64,000 nucleotides of DNA from Geomonas sp. Red32. GTDB lineage: Bacteria; Desulfobacterota; Desulfuromonadia; Geobacterales; Geobacteraceae. The notes under the pieces are model-generated. The model was not told the origin of the DNA and searched no databases. It saw nothing but the letters and a program-made list of their open reading frames with translations. Position numbers and translations under genes: made by a program. The stretch is from contig NZ_JAKLOY010000001.1 in NCBI RefSeq assembly GCF_023652955.1, positions 620,001-684,000 on the forward strand. The letters are read 5' to 3'. Within the stretch, counting starts at the first letter, position 1; the number at the start of each line of letters is the position of its first letter. Below are positions 19,015-30,275 of this stretch, in pieces.

Positions 19015-19091
19015 GCGCAACACTCCCTTTCCTCACTCCTGAGCGCAGAGCCCGCACCACCCGCACCACCCGCGCCCTGTCCCATCGGACC

Positions 19092-19145
19092 GATCCGTCC
19101 GATCCGTCCGATCCGTCCGATCAGTCCTATCAGTCCGATCCGTGG
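19092..19145. repeat. 9-bp tandem repeat, about six units
   Basis: GATCCGTCC occurs three times in tandem, then GATCAGTCC, TATCAGTCC and GATCCGTGG. Two further 9-mers (CGCACCACC) lie just upstream at about 19055-19072. The array sits after the HD-GYP gene and parallels the one at 7971-8015 in unit length and placement. Read on the other strand, both have a GGAC-NN(N)-TC unit. Confidence 0.85.
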
Positions 19146-19239
19146 CTAAGAGGAGCCTCCCCGGATTTTCCCCCTTGACCTTTTAGTGCAAAGAGTCTAA
19201 ATAGAGCTTCAACACTAAAACCAACAGGAGGGACAGGCG

Positions 19240-20598
19240 ATGAAAGTGCTCTTGATTCAGCCGTACAGTTCGTCGGAGCTGATGGACCGGGTATACCTTT
19301 TCGAGCCGTTGGCACTCGAGTACCTGGGGGCGGGGGCGCGCGCGGACGGCCACACCGTCCTCCTGCTCGACGCCCGCATCGAGCGCACCTTCGACGAGAC
19401 CCTCGCCTCCTTCCATCCCGACATCGTCGGCATCACCGGGTTCACCAGCCACCTGAACATCGTCAAGGAGATCGCCCGGCAGGCGCGCCAACACGCCCCG
19501 CAGGCGACCGTCATCGCCGGCGGCCACCACGCCACCGTGCGCCCCGCCGATTTCAACGTGCCCGAGATCGACCTGGTGGTGATCGGGGAAGGGGTCGGCA
19601 CCCTGCGGGAGACCCTCTCCGCCCTGGCTGACGGGAGGGCGCTCAGCTCGGTCGCCGGGCTCGGCATACCGTCTCCGGAAGGGATGCTCTTCACCGAGCC
19701 AAAGCCGTACACGCCGCTCGACGAGCTCCCCTTCCCCGACCGCACGCTTACCGAGCGGTACCGCAACCACTATTTCAGCGAGTGGTTCAAGCCGCTCGCC
19801 TCCATCAGGACTTCGCTCGGGTGTACCGCCCGCTGCAGCTTCTGCGCCCTCTGGGGGCTGACCGGCGGCAAGTACCTCCGACGCGACCCGGAGCTGGTGG
19901 TGCGGGAACTGAAGGGGATCGCCGAGGAGAACGTCTTCTTCTGCGACGACGAGTCGATGTGCGACACGCGCCGGATGGAGCGCCTGGCCGGATTGATCGA
20001 GGAGGCGGGGATCAGGAAGAAGTACTTTCTCTACGCCCGGGTGGACACCATCGTCGATCATCCCGAGCTCTTCGAGAAATGGGCCCGGATCGGGCTCGCC
20101 CAGGTTTTCGTAGGGATGGAGGACTTCTCGGACGCCCGTTTGAAGGCGATGAAGAAGGGGGTAACCGTGGCCCAGCAGGAGCAGGCGGCCGCCATCCTCG
20201 ACCGGCTCGGGGTGATGATGTACGCCTCCTTCATGGTGGACCCCGATTACGGCAGGGAAGACTTCGTCTCCCTCAAGGAGTACGTGAGAAAGCTCAAGCT
20301 CAAGTACGCCACCTTCACGGTGATGACCCCGCTGCCGGGGACCGAGCTGCACGAATCGGAGAAGGAGCACCTCTTGACCGAGCGCCCGGAGATGTACGAC
20401 ATGCTCCACGCCCTCATCCCCACCCGGCTCCCGCTGGCCGAGTTTTACGAGGAGATGGCAAAGCTTTACACCGAGGCCGTTCCGTTGTACCGTTCGCTTC
20501 CGGCCCTCATGAAGTTCGGGCTTCACGGCATGCTGTTGAGGATCAGGCTCTTCGGGACCTTCCTCAAGAGGGTGCGGCAGTTCCACCTGGAGTACTGA
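19240..20598 (+). CDS. B12-binding radical SAM protein (class B methylase-like)
   Basis: The 452-residue protein has an N-terminal cobalamin-binding Rossmann domain (about 1-140) without the DxHxxG motif, as in class B enzymes. A radical SAM domain follows, with the CxxxCxxC cluster at Cys195, Cys199 and Cys202 (GCTARCSFC). These enzymes typically methylate unactivated carbons. The overall pattern resembles the hopanoid C-3 methylase HpnR group and related lipid-modifying enzymes, but I cannot assign the substrate. ATG 19240 follows ACAGGAGGGACAGGCG. The stop overlaps the TetR gene start by one base, so regulator and enzyme are co-translated. Confidence 0.85.
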   Translation: MKVLLIQPYSSSELMDRVYLFEPLALEYLGAGARADGHTVLLLDARIERTFDETLASFHPDIVGITGFTSHLNIVKEIARQARQHAPQATVIAGGHHATVRPADFNVPEIDLVVIGEGVGTLRETLSALADGRALSSVAGLGIPSPEGMLFTEPKPYTPLDELPFPDRTLTERYRNHYFSEWFKPLASIRTSLGCTARCSFCALWGLTGGKYLRRDPELVVRELKGIAEENVFFCDDESMCDTRRMERLAGLIEEAGIRKKYFLYARVDTIVDHPELFEKWARIGLAQVFVGMEDFSDARLKAMKKGVTVAQQEQAAAILDRLGVMMYASFMVDPDYGREDFVSLKEYVRKLKLKYATFTVMTPLPGTELHESEKEHLLTERPEMYDMLHALIPTRLPLAEFYEEMAKLYTEAVPLYRSLPALMKFGLHGMLLRIRLFGTFLKRVRQFHLEY

Positions 20599-21209
20599 TG
20601 ACCAAAGCGGAAAAGACCAAGGCCAGGATCGTCGAGACGGCCATCGAGCTCTTCAACGAGAGGGGGACCAAGGCGGTCACCACCAACCACATCGCCGCCG
20701 CCATGGGGATCAGCTCCGGGAACCTCTACTACCACTTCCGGAACAAGGAGGAGATCATCCGGGCCATCTTCGCCCAGATGCACGAGGTGGGGCTCCGTGA
20801 GTACCAGGAGATCAACGACGGTCCCGGCCCCGGGACGGCGGCCTCCATGGAAGAGACCTTCCTGATGATCCAGCGCTTCAACTGGCGCTACCGGTTCTTC
20901 AAGCGGGAGCTGGCCGCCCTCGTCCAGAGCGACCCCGAGCTGAAGGAGATGTTCGTGGTCTCCCACCGGCTCAACCTGGCGGTGGTGCGGGGAGCGCTGG
21001 ATCTGAGCATGGCCCAGGGATTCTTGCGCCAGATGCCGCCGGAGCAGCGGGACCTGCTGGCCGAGCAGATCTGGATGATGGCCCTTTTCTGGCTGAACTA
21101 CCTGGAGGTGGGGGGCGAGGAAGTTGACGAGGCGGCGCTCAGGCGCGGCAGCGAGATCCTCAGGAACATGCTCCTCCCCTACCTCGCCACTCCCCCCTCC
21201 CCCGCTTAA
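20598..21209 (+). CDS. TetR-family transcriptional regulator
   Basis: The 203-residue protein has a canonical TetR N-terminal helix-turn-helix (ARIVETAIELFNERGTKAVTTNHIAAAMGISSGNLYYHFRNKEEII) and an all-helical ligand domain containing RFFKRELAALVQSDPELKEMF. Its ATG overlaps the TGA of the radical SAM gene (TGATG), indicating translational coupling. It most likely controls its own operon in response to the substrate or product of the radical SAM enzyme, perhaps a lipid. That role is inference. The open frame continues far upstream, but only as a shadow of the radical SAM gene. Confidence 0.92.
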   Translation: MTKAEKTKARIVETAIELFNERGTKAVTTNHIAAAMGISSGNLYYHFRNKEEIIRAIFAQMHEVGLREYQEINDGPGPGTAASMEETFLMIQRFNWRYRFFKRELAALVQSDPELKEMFVVSHRLNLAVVRGALDLSMAQGFLRQMPPEQRDLLAEQIWMMALFWLNYLEVGGEEVDEAALRRGSEILRNMLLPYLATPPSPA

Positions 21210-21236
21210 AATCCGGAATCTGCGCTCACCAGCGAA

Positions 21237-21317
21237 TCCGCCCTCGCCTTATCCCCCCTTCCGCCGTGTCCGCCCTCGTCTTGAATCCGCCCTCGCCCGC
21301 CTCAATCCGCCCTCACC
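21237..21317. repeat. Irregular direct repeats of TCCGCCCTC
   Basis: Four copies of TCCGCCCTC(G/A)(C/T)C lie at 21237, 21269, 21286 and 21306, spaced 32, 17 and 20 bases apart. They occupy the 341-base stretch (21210-21550) between the TetR gene and the large kinase, which otherwise shows no gene. The last 150 bases are AT-richer and probably hold the kinase promoter. Confidence 0.55.
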
Positions 21318-21550
21318 CGTTTGAACCACCCTGACGTCTCCATCGGCCACCCTCTCCCCCGAAAGCGCGAGGGTATTCATACGGCTCCCACTGACTGAGC
21401 CCCGCAGCCATACTCTCAGGATAAAATGTTAATCCTCATAGGGAATTCTCTCACACTGGATTACTTGAAGTTCATTCAGACACTGTTATAAGTGAGGATG
21501 TTGGAATAGACAGGATTGCGCGGAGATCCGAGGCATGCATGGGAGGATTG

Positions 21551-25468
<3,918 letters not shown>

Positions 25469-25475
25469 GGACTTG

Positions 25476-26102
25476 ATGGCAGACAAGAAGCTTCTCCTGG
25501 TGGACGATGCACCCGAAAACCTACAGCTTCTCTATCAGACCCTGAAGGGGGAGTACGAGATCTTTTCGGCGACCTCGGGGAGCGAAGCGCTCCGGCTGGC
25601 GGAGGTCCTCCTTCCGGACCTGATCCTTCTGGACATCATGATGCCGGAGATGGACGGCTACCAGGTCTGCGAGGCGCTCAAGCGCGACCAACGGCTGAGC
25701 GGCATACCGGTCATCTTCCTCACCGCGCTGCACGAAGAGGCGGACGAGGTGAGGGGGTTCGAGATGGGGGCGGTCGACTTCATCGTCAAACCGTTCAAGG
25801 CGGTGGTGGTGAGGCGGCGGGTGGCGACCCACCTGGAGCTGCAGCAGAAAAGGAACCAGCTCGAGGCGGCCAACCGCGAGTTGCAGGAGGCGCTGGACCG
25901 GATCAAGGTGCTTTCGGGGCTATTGCCGATCTGCATGAGCTGCAAGAAGATCAGGAGCGACGACGGGAACTGGACCCAGCTGGAGACCTACATAAGCCAG
26001 CACTCCGACGCGCTCTTCAGCCACGGCTACTGTCCGGAGTGCGGCGTAAAGATGCGGGAAGAACTGGCGAGCTCCCTCGCCCCCCGCAACGGGCGGAGGT
26101 GA
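25476..26102 (+). CDS. Response regulator with C-terminal four-cysteine module
   Basis: The 208-residue protein has a receiver domain (1-120; Asp53 in LILLDIMMPEMDG) and a coiled coil. Its C-terminal module has two Cys pairs (Cys153/Cys156 in PICMSCKK and Cys186/Cys189 in YCPEC) and a conserved GNWTQLETYI..HSDALFSHGYCPEC pattern. I have seen this tail on many Desulfuromonadal receivers. The spacing suggests a zinc ribbon or redox site. It has no DNA-binding or enzyme domain, so it probably acts through protein contacts. ATG 25476 follows GTGAGGA; it sits 7 bases after the large hybrid kinase and is almost surely in its operon. Confidence 0.9.
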   Translation: MADKKLLLVDDAPENLQLLYQTLKGEYEIFSATSGSEALRLAEVLLPDLILLDIMMPEMDGYQVCEALKRDQRLSGIPVIFLTALHEEADEVRGFEMGAVDFIVKPFKAVVVRRRVATHLELQQKRNQLEAANRELQEALDRIKVLSGLLPICMSCKKIRSDDGNWTQLETYISQHSDALFSHGYCPECGVKMREELASSLAPRNGRR

Positions 26103-26131
26103 GGGGCCTGGTTTACCGGGGATGAGCCCTG

Positions 26132-26890
26132 CTATTTCGCCTCTTGATTGACGGCGGGAGCCTGGGCGGTGTCGAAGAGGGCAATGATGCGGGTGTTCTG
26201 GTAGCGCTGGTGCTCCTTCCAGGTGATCCCCTTCGGGCTGTAGAGGTCCCCGGTCCCGTACACCTTGTGGAACTCGTGGGGGACGTTGACCAGGTACTTG
26301 TCGATCACCTCGAGCGGCGCTTCCGACCGCTTCTTGGCGAGGCTCAGGTTTTTCTTCTTGTTGCCGAGCGAGGAGGCGCTCCCGATGGAGAGGAAGATGA
26401 CCTTGCGCCCCTTGGCCTCGCGGGAAAGGTAATCGACGTACTGGACCAGGCGCTGGAATTCGAGGGAGTTCGGCACCAGGGTGGCGGAGCCCATCGGGTA
26501 GAAGACGGTTATTTCCCCGGTCCCCTGCCGCTTGGAGGTCTCCTCGATGGCCTGGAGGGTGCGCTGGGCGGTCTCCAGCAGCTGGCGCTCGGTCGCCTTG
26601 ACCTCCGCGACGTCGCTCTGGGTCTGGCGGGTGGTCTCCTTCACCTCTCCGAGCTGCCCCTGGATGTCGCGGGCCGCTTTCTTGATCTCGCCCAGCTCGG
26701 CCAGGGTCTGCTGGTTGGCGTTCTCGTGAGCCCCGACAAAAGACTGCACCATTTCCTTCGAGCTCTTCACTTCCTGCTGGTGCACACTCTCAGCGGGGGC
26801 AACGGTCCCTTCCTGGACCTTCTCCCCGGTAGTAGCGCATCCGGCAGACAGTACCAGGGCGGTCATGACCACCGCGATTTTCCCTTTCAT
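26132..26890 (-). CDS. Lipoprotein with coiled coil and OmpA-like C-terminal domain
   Basis: The 252-residue protein has a lipoprotein signal peptide (VVMTALVLSAGC, lipidation Cys18). A long helical, Gln/Glu-rich region (about 40-120) likely forms a coiled coil like Lpp or TolA stalks. The C-terminal domain (ITVFYPMGSATLVPNSLEFQRLVQYVDYL) has an OmpA-like beginning but a divergent end. It probably tethers the outer membrane to another envelope layer. It is divergent from the caspase/OmpA cluster that starts at 27597 and may belong to the same functional group. ATG 26890 follows GTAGGAGGGGCTGT. Confidence 0.8.
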   Translation of the reverse strand: MKGKIAVVMTALVLSAGCATTGEKVQEGTVAPAESVHQQEVKSSKEMVQSFVGAHENANQQTLAELGEIKKAARDIQGQLGEVKETTRQTQSDVAEVKATERQLLETAQRTLQAIEETSKRQGTGEITVFYPMGSATLVPNSLEFQRLVQYVDYLSREAKGRKVIFLSIGSASSLGNKKKNLSLAKKRSEAPLEVIDKYLVNVPHEFHKVYGTGDLYSPKGITWKEHQRYQNTRIIALFDTAQAPAVNQEAK

Positions 26891-27596
26891 ACAGCCCCTC
26901 CTACATTGAAGTGCAGCCCCGCCCGCCGGTTCGACAGGTTATGACTGCCAGAATTAGCAGAAATTACCAGAAAAGCGTCAGGTGGGGCAACCATATTAAA
27001 AGAAAAAACATCTCCGCCGTTTCGTCCATCGAAGCAAGCTCCCCGCCGCCGTCGAACGACCTGCCGTCCGCTCACTCATTCCCCCGCAACGAATGCCGGC
27101 GGCACGGGTATGTCCTCCTGACAGGAAAGCTCCTGTCTATGACAGCACCGCGCTACCTGCCACGCTTCATTCTGCACCATCGCGTAACTGTATCCGGTGA
27201 AGCTTCACTATCTGGCATGAGACCCCTGACAAGAGCTGAGACAAGACACATTAAATGGCTTGTATAGTCATTTCCTTCATGCTAGTTTTTGCGGCTCGAA
27301 GAAGTAACGACTGTCAAGGGAACGCCGGGGGTACGCAATACCTCCACGGTGAAAGGTTTCGAGCCAGTCAAGAAAGATAAAGAATGGATCAAGACGCGGA
27401 GTCGAACTTCCGATAAAGGAACCACCGGACAGATCAAAGCAAGCTGGATCCTCTTCGTACCGGAAACGGCGGCTCCCCATCACGCCCACCGGAAAACCGG
27501 AACTCACCGGCGAGGGGTGGCGCAGATTGTGTCCGTCTAATGGTAGGTCGCCGCCCCCCTTGTAGGAACCATTCCACGCCAGGAAGAAAACACACT
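26891..27596. other. 706-base intergenic region, lower GC, no gene recognised
   Basis: This stretch is visibly less GC-rich than its flanks. Short open frames exist on both strands at 27277-27540, but neither has a ribosome binding site or a recognisable motif. The left part should hold the promoter of the 26132-26890 lipoprotein gene and the right part that of the 27597 gene. No riboswitch or tRNA fold was recognised. Confidence 0.5.
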
Positions 27597-27971
27597 ATGG
27601 GTAAAGCATCAGCTCTACTACTGGTCCTCTTGTTGCTGCTGGCTGCGGGCGCACCCGCGCAGGCGGCCGAGCGCGGGCGGATGGTCAAGATGACCTTCGA
27701 GTTCGTGGACGCCTGCGACGACGGCTACAGCCCGGAGATCGACTTCTACCTGAAGGAGAATCCCAGCCGCTACTGGGGCACCTTTTGGCTCAGGTACTAC
27801 AACGAGCCCTTGAGCACCACCCTTTCCTGCGAAGCGGGCAAAGAGATCTGTTTCGGCTCCTGGCTGAAAAACGCCAGCTGGGGATGCGGGAAAAAGTGCA
27901 CTGAGCCCACCAAGGGGGCCTGCTTCGTTTGCCAGGAGGCGACGGTCTCCATCGGGCTCCAATGTCAATGA
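27597..27971 (+). CDS. Small Cys-rich secreted protein
   Basis: A 124-residue protein with a signal peptide (MGKASALLLVLLLLLAAGAPAQA). The mature domain is about 100 residues and contains eight Cys (DACDD, SCEAGKEICF, WGCGKKCTE, GACFVCQ, LQC), which suggests a disulfide-stabilised fold. Aromatic residues are abundant (YWGTFWLRYY). ATG 27597 follows AGGAAGA; the frame is open upstream but lacks a signal. It heads a plus-strand cluster with the FGE-fold, caspase and OmpA-like genes. The next gene's start lies 12 bases after its stop. The family is not recognised. Confidence 0.8.
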   Translation: MGKASALLLVLLLLLAAGAPAQAAERGRMVKMTFEFVDACDDGYSPEIDFYLKENPSRYWGTFWLRYYNEPLSTTLSCEAGKEICFGSWLKNASWGCGKKCTEPTKGACFVCQEATVSIGLQCQ

Positions 27972-27982
27972 AGGCGCAGCTT

Positions 27983-29050
27983 ATGACATATTCCAGGATC
28001 TTTTTGATAGCGGCGGCCGCCCTCTCTCTGGCAGTGCCGGTCCGTGCCGCCGAAGTGAAGAATCTCCGCAGCGGCCAGCAGGGGAACAAGGCGTTCGCCG
28101 TCTACGACCTGGCCGGAAAACCGGGCGAGCTCGACGCGGAAGTGAAGGTCGTCATCGAGGTGGGGGGCGAGAAGTACACCGCCGACCGGCTCACCCTGCG
28201 CGGGGACCTCGGCAAAGGGGTCAAGGTAGGGGTCGGGAAGAGGATCGAATGGGAACTTCTCAAGGACATGCCGGCCGGCTTCGACGGCGAGGTCACTTGG
28301 GACGTCGACGCGGTAGCGCCCAAGGCCCCCGCCGCCCCGGGAATAGCGGGGGAGATCACCGATCCCTGGACCGGCATCGCCCTGCTACCGGTCCCCGGCG
28401 GCTGCTTCGCCATGGGGGACGGCTCGGGAGACGGTGACGGCGACGAAAAACCGGTCCACCAGGTCTGCCTCGACCCCTTCCACCTCGGCAAGTTCGAGGT
28501 CACCCAGGCACAGTGGCACACGGTGATGGGGAACAATCCCTCCTATTTCAAGCAGTGCGGCAAGAACTGCCCGGTGGAGAGCGTCTCCTGGAACGACGTC
28601 CAGTCCTTCCTGGAGAAGCTCAACAAGAGGACCGGGAAAGGGTACCGGCTCCCGACCGAGGCGGAGTGGGAATACGCGGCAGGAGGCGGCGAGCGCCACT
28701 CCACCTACCCCGGCACCGGCAACCGTCCCTCCGAATTCGCCTGGGAGATGACCAATTCCGGCGGGAAGGTCCACCCCGCCGGGCTGAAAAAGCCCAACGC
28801 ATACGGCATCCACGACCTCTCCGGCAACGTCGCCGAATGGGTCCAGGACTTCAAGGACGACTACCAGGCCGCCGCCCAAACCGCCCCCAAGGGGCCCGAG
28901 AGCGGGAGGAACCGGGTGCTCCGCGGTGGCTCCTGGCTGAGCCCGGCCGGGGAGCTCCGCACCAGCGCACGCAGCGAACTTAACCCCTCGGTCAAGTCCA
29001 GCACCATCGGTTTCCGGGTGCTCCTCCCCGACGCACCGGACGGGAAATAG
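27983..29050 (+). CDS. Secreted FGE-sulfatase (SUMF1) fold protein
   Basis: A 355-residue protein with a signal peptide, then a beta-rich domain (about 25-110), then a formylglycine-generating-enzyme-like domain (about 120-350). Hallmarks are HLGKFEVTQAQWHTVMGNNPSYF, VSWNDVQSFLEKLN, YRLPTEAEWEYAAGGG, GIHDLSGNVAEWVQDF, RVLRGGSW and IGFRV. The catalytic Cys pair of true FGEs in the GGSW(L/C) region is absent (GGSWLSPAGEL), so sulfatase activation is unlikely. The fold more likely binds a ligand or acts as a lectin-like module. ATG 27983 has GAAGG 9 bases upstream. The caspase gene follows after 9 bases. Confidence 0.88.
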   Translation: MTYSRIFLIAAAALSLAVPVRAAEVKNLRSGQQGNKAFAVYDLAGKPGELDAEVKVVIEVGGEKYTADRLTLRGDLGKGVKVGVGKRIEWELLKDMPAGFDGEVTWDVDAVAPKAPAAPGIAGEITDPWTGIALLPVPGGCFAMGDGSGDGDGDEKPVHQVCLDPFHLGKFEVTQAQWHTVMGNNPSYFKQCGKNCPVESVSWNDVQSFLEKLNKRTGKGYRLPTEAEWEYAAGGGERHSTYPGTGNRPSEFAWEMTNSGGKVHPAGLKKPNAYGIHDLSGNVAEWVQDFKDDYQAAAQTAPKGPESGRNRVLRGGSWLSPAGELRTSARSELNPSVKSSTIGFRVLLPDAPDGK

Positions 29051-29059
29051 GAGAAAGAG

Positions 29060-30226
29060 ATGCTTCGCTCACTACTTTTGGCCGTCGTCATCCTCCTCGC
29101 CGTCACCGCCACCCGCTCGGAGGCGGTCCGCTCCACCTCCAGGCTGCTGATCGTTCCCCAGTCGGGGGAGTCCGGCCCCGTCGCTCCGGTTATCGTCCTC
29201 AGCTCGCCTCAGGTGACCCGCGGGGTCAAGGTGGTGACCAGGGAAGCCAAGCTGACGGTGACCGGCCGCGCCACCCATCCGAAGGGGATCGCCACGGTGA
29301 CCGTCAACGGCGTCGCCGCCCGCCTCAACGACAAGGGGGATTTCTCCGCGGATATCCTCCTCAAGCCAGGGAGCAACGACATCGTCGTGGTGGCGGTCGA
29401 TACCGCAGGCAACGAGGGATTCGAGAAGTTCACCATGAGCAGGCAGGGAGACGAGGTGGCGCCCGCGGTGGCCGCCTTGGCCGGCGATGCGGCAAACGGC
29501 AAACGGTACGCCCTGGTGATCGGGATCAACGCCTACCGCCAGATCCCGCAACTGCGGACTGCCGCCGGGGACGCCAAAGAGGTCGCCAAGGTGCTGGAGG
29601 AGGAATACGGCTTCCAGACCACCGTGCTCCTGGACGAGAAGGCCACCCGCGCCGCCATCATCAAGGAGCTCAACGCCCTGAAGAACCGGGTCAACCCGGG
29701 CGACAGCCTCCTCGTTTACTACGCCGGGCACGGATTCCTCGACAAGGAGACCGAGACCTCGTACTGGCTCCCGGTCGATGCCGACAAGGGGGATCCCAGT
29801 AACTGGCTGGAGGCCAAGACGGTCACTGACCAGCTCAAGCGCGCCCCGGCCCGCCAGGTCCTGGTGGTGGCGGATTCCTGCTACTCCGGCACCATCAGCC
29901 GCGCCTTCGAGCCGTCGCTGGCCGCCGAGGGGGGGAACCGGGAGGGTTACCTGAAGCGCCTGACCTCGCGGCGGTCGCGGATCCTGATCGCCTCCGGCGG
30001 CAACGAGCCGGTGAGCGACTCGGGCGGAACCGGGCATTCCATCTTCGCCGACATCTTCCTCAAGGCTCTCAGGAATCCCTTCGAGCGCCGATTCACCGCC
30101 GAGGAGCTGATGACCCGCCATCTCAAGGAGGCGGTGGCAGGCCAGAGCGCCCAGACTCCGGAGTACAAGGTAATCCGGGACTCCGGCCACGACAGCGGCG
30201 ATTTCGTGTTCAGCAAGCTGAGATAA
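29060..30226 (+). CDS. Secreted caspase-like (peptidase C14) protein
   Basis: The 388-residue protein has a signal peptide and an Ig-like domain (about 42-127). The caspase/metacaspase p20 domain begins at YALVIGINAYRQIPQLRTAAGDAKEVAKVL. The catalytic dyad is intact: His224 in VYYAGHGF and Cys274 in ADSCYSG. The C-terminal end (QTPEYKVIRDSGHDSGDFVFSKL) is typical of bacterial orthocaspases. Family members often cut after Arg, Lys or Asp. With the preceding FGE-fold gene and the following OmpA-type lipoprotein it forms a probable envelope operon. A substrate is not evident; the OmpA-like neighbour's Arg-rich repeats are one candidate (inference). Confidence 0.9.
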   Translation: MLRSLLLAVVILLAVTATRSEAVRSTSRLLIVPQSGESGPVAPVIVLSSPQVTRGVKVVTREAKLTVTGRATHPKGIATVTVNGVAARLNDKGDFSADILLKPGSNDIVVVAVDTAGNEGFEKFTMSRQGDEVAPAVAALAGDAANGKRYALVIGINAYRQIPQLRTAAGDAKEVAKVLEEEYGFQTTVLLDEKATRAAIIKELNALKNRVNPGDSLLVYYAGHGFLDKETETSYWLPVDADKGDPSNWLEAKTVTDQLKRAPARQVLVVADSCYSGTISRAFEPSLAAEGGNREGYLKRLTSRRSRILIASGGNEPVSDSGGTGHSIFADIFLKALRNPFERRFTAEELMTRHLKEAVAGQSAQTPEYKVIRDSGHDSGDFVFSKLR

Positions 30227-30275
30227 GCCCCCGGCAACCGGGGGTGCAGGTATCTACCGAGGGAGGGACGACCGT

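Noticed and set aside
27277-27540. Short open frames on both strands in the 26.9-27.6 kb gap
   Set aside because: No ribosome binding site, signal peptide or recognisable motif; kept only as an unexplained region.
27983-29050. Active formylglycine-generating enzyme
   Set aside because: The expected catalytic Cys residues are missing, so only the fold is claimed.
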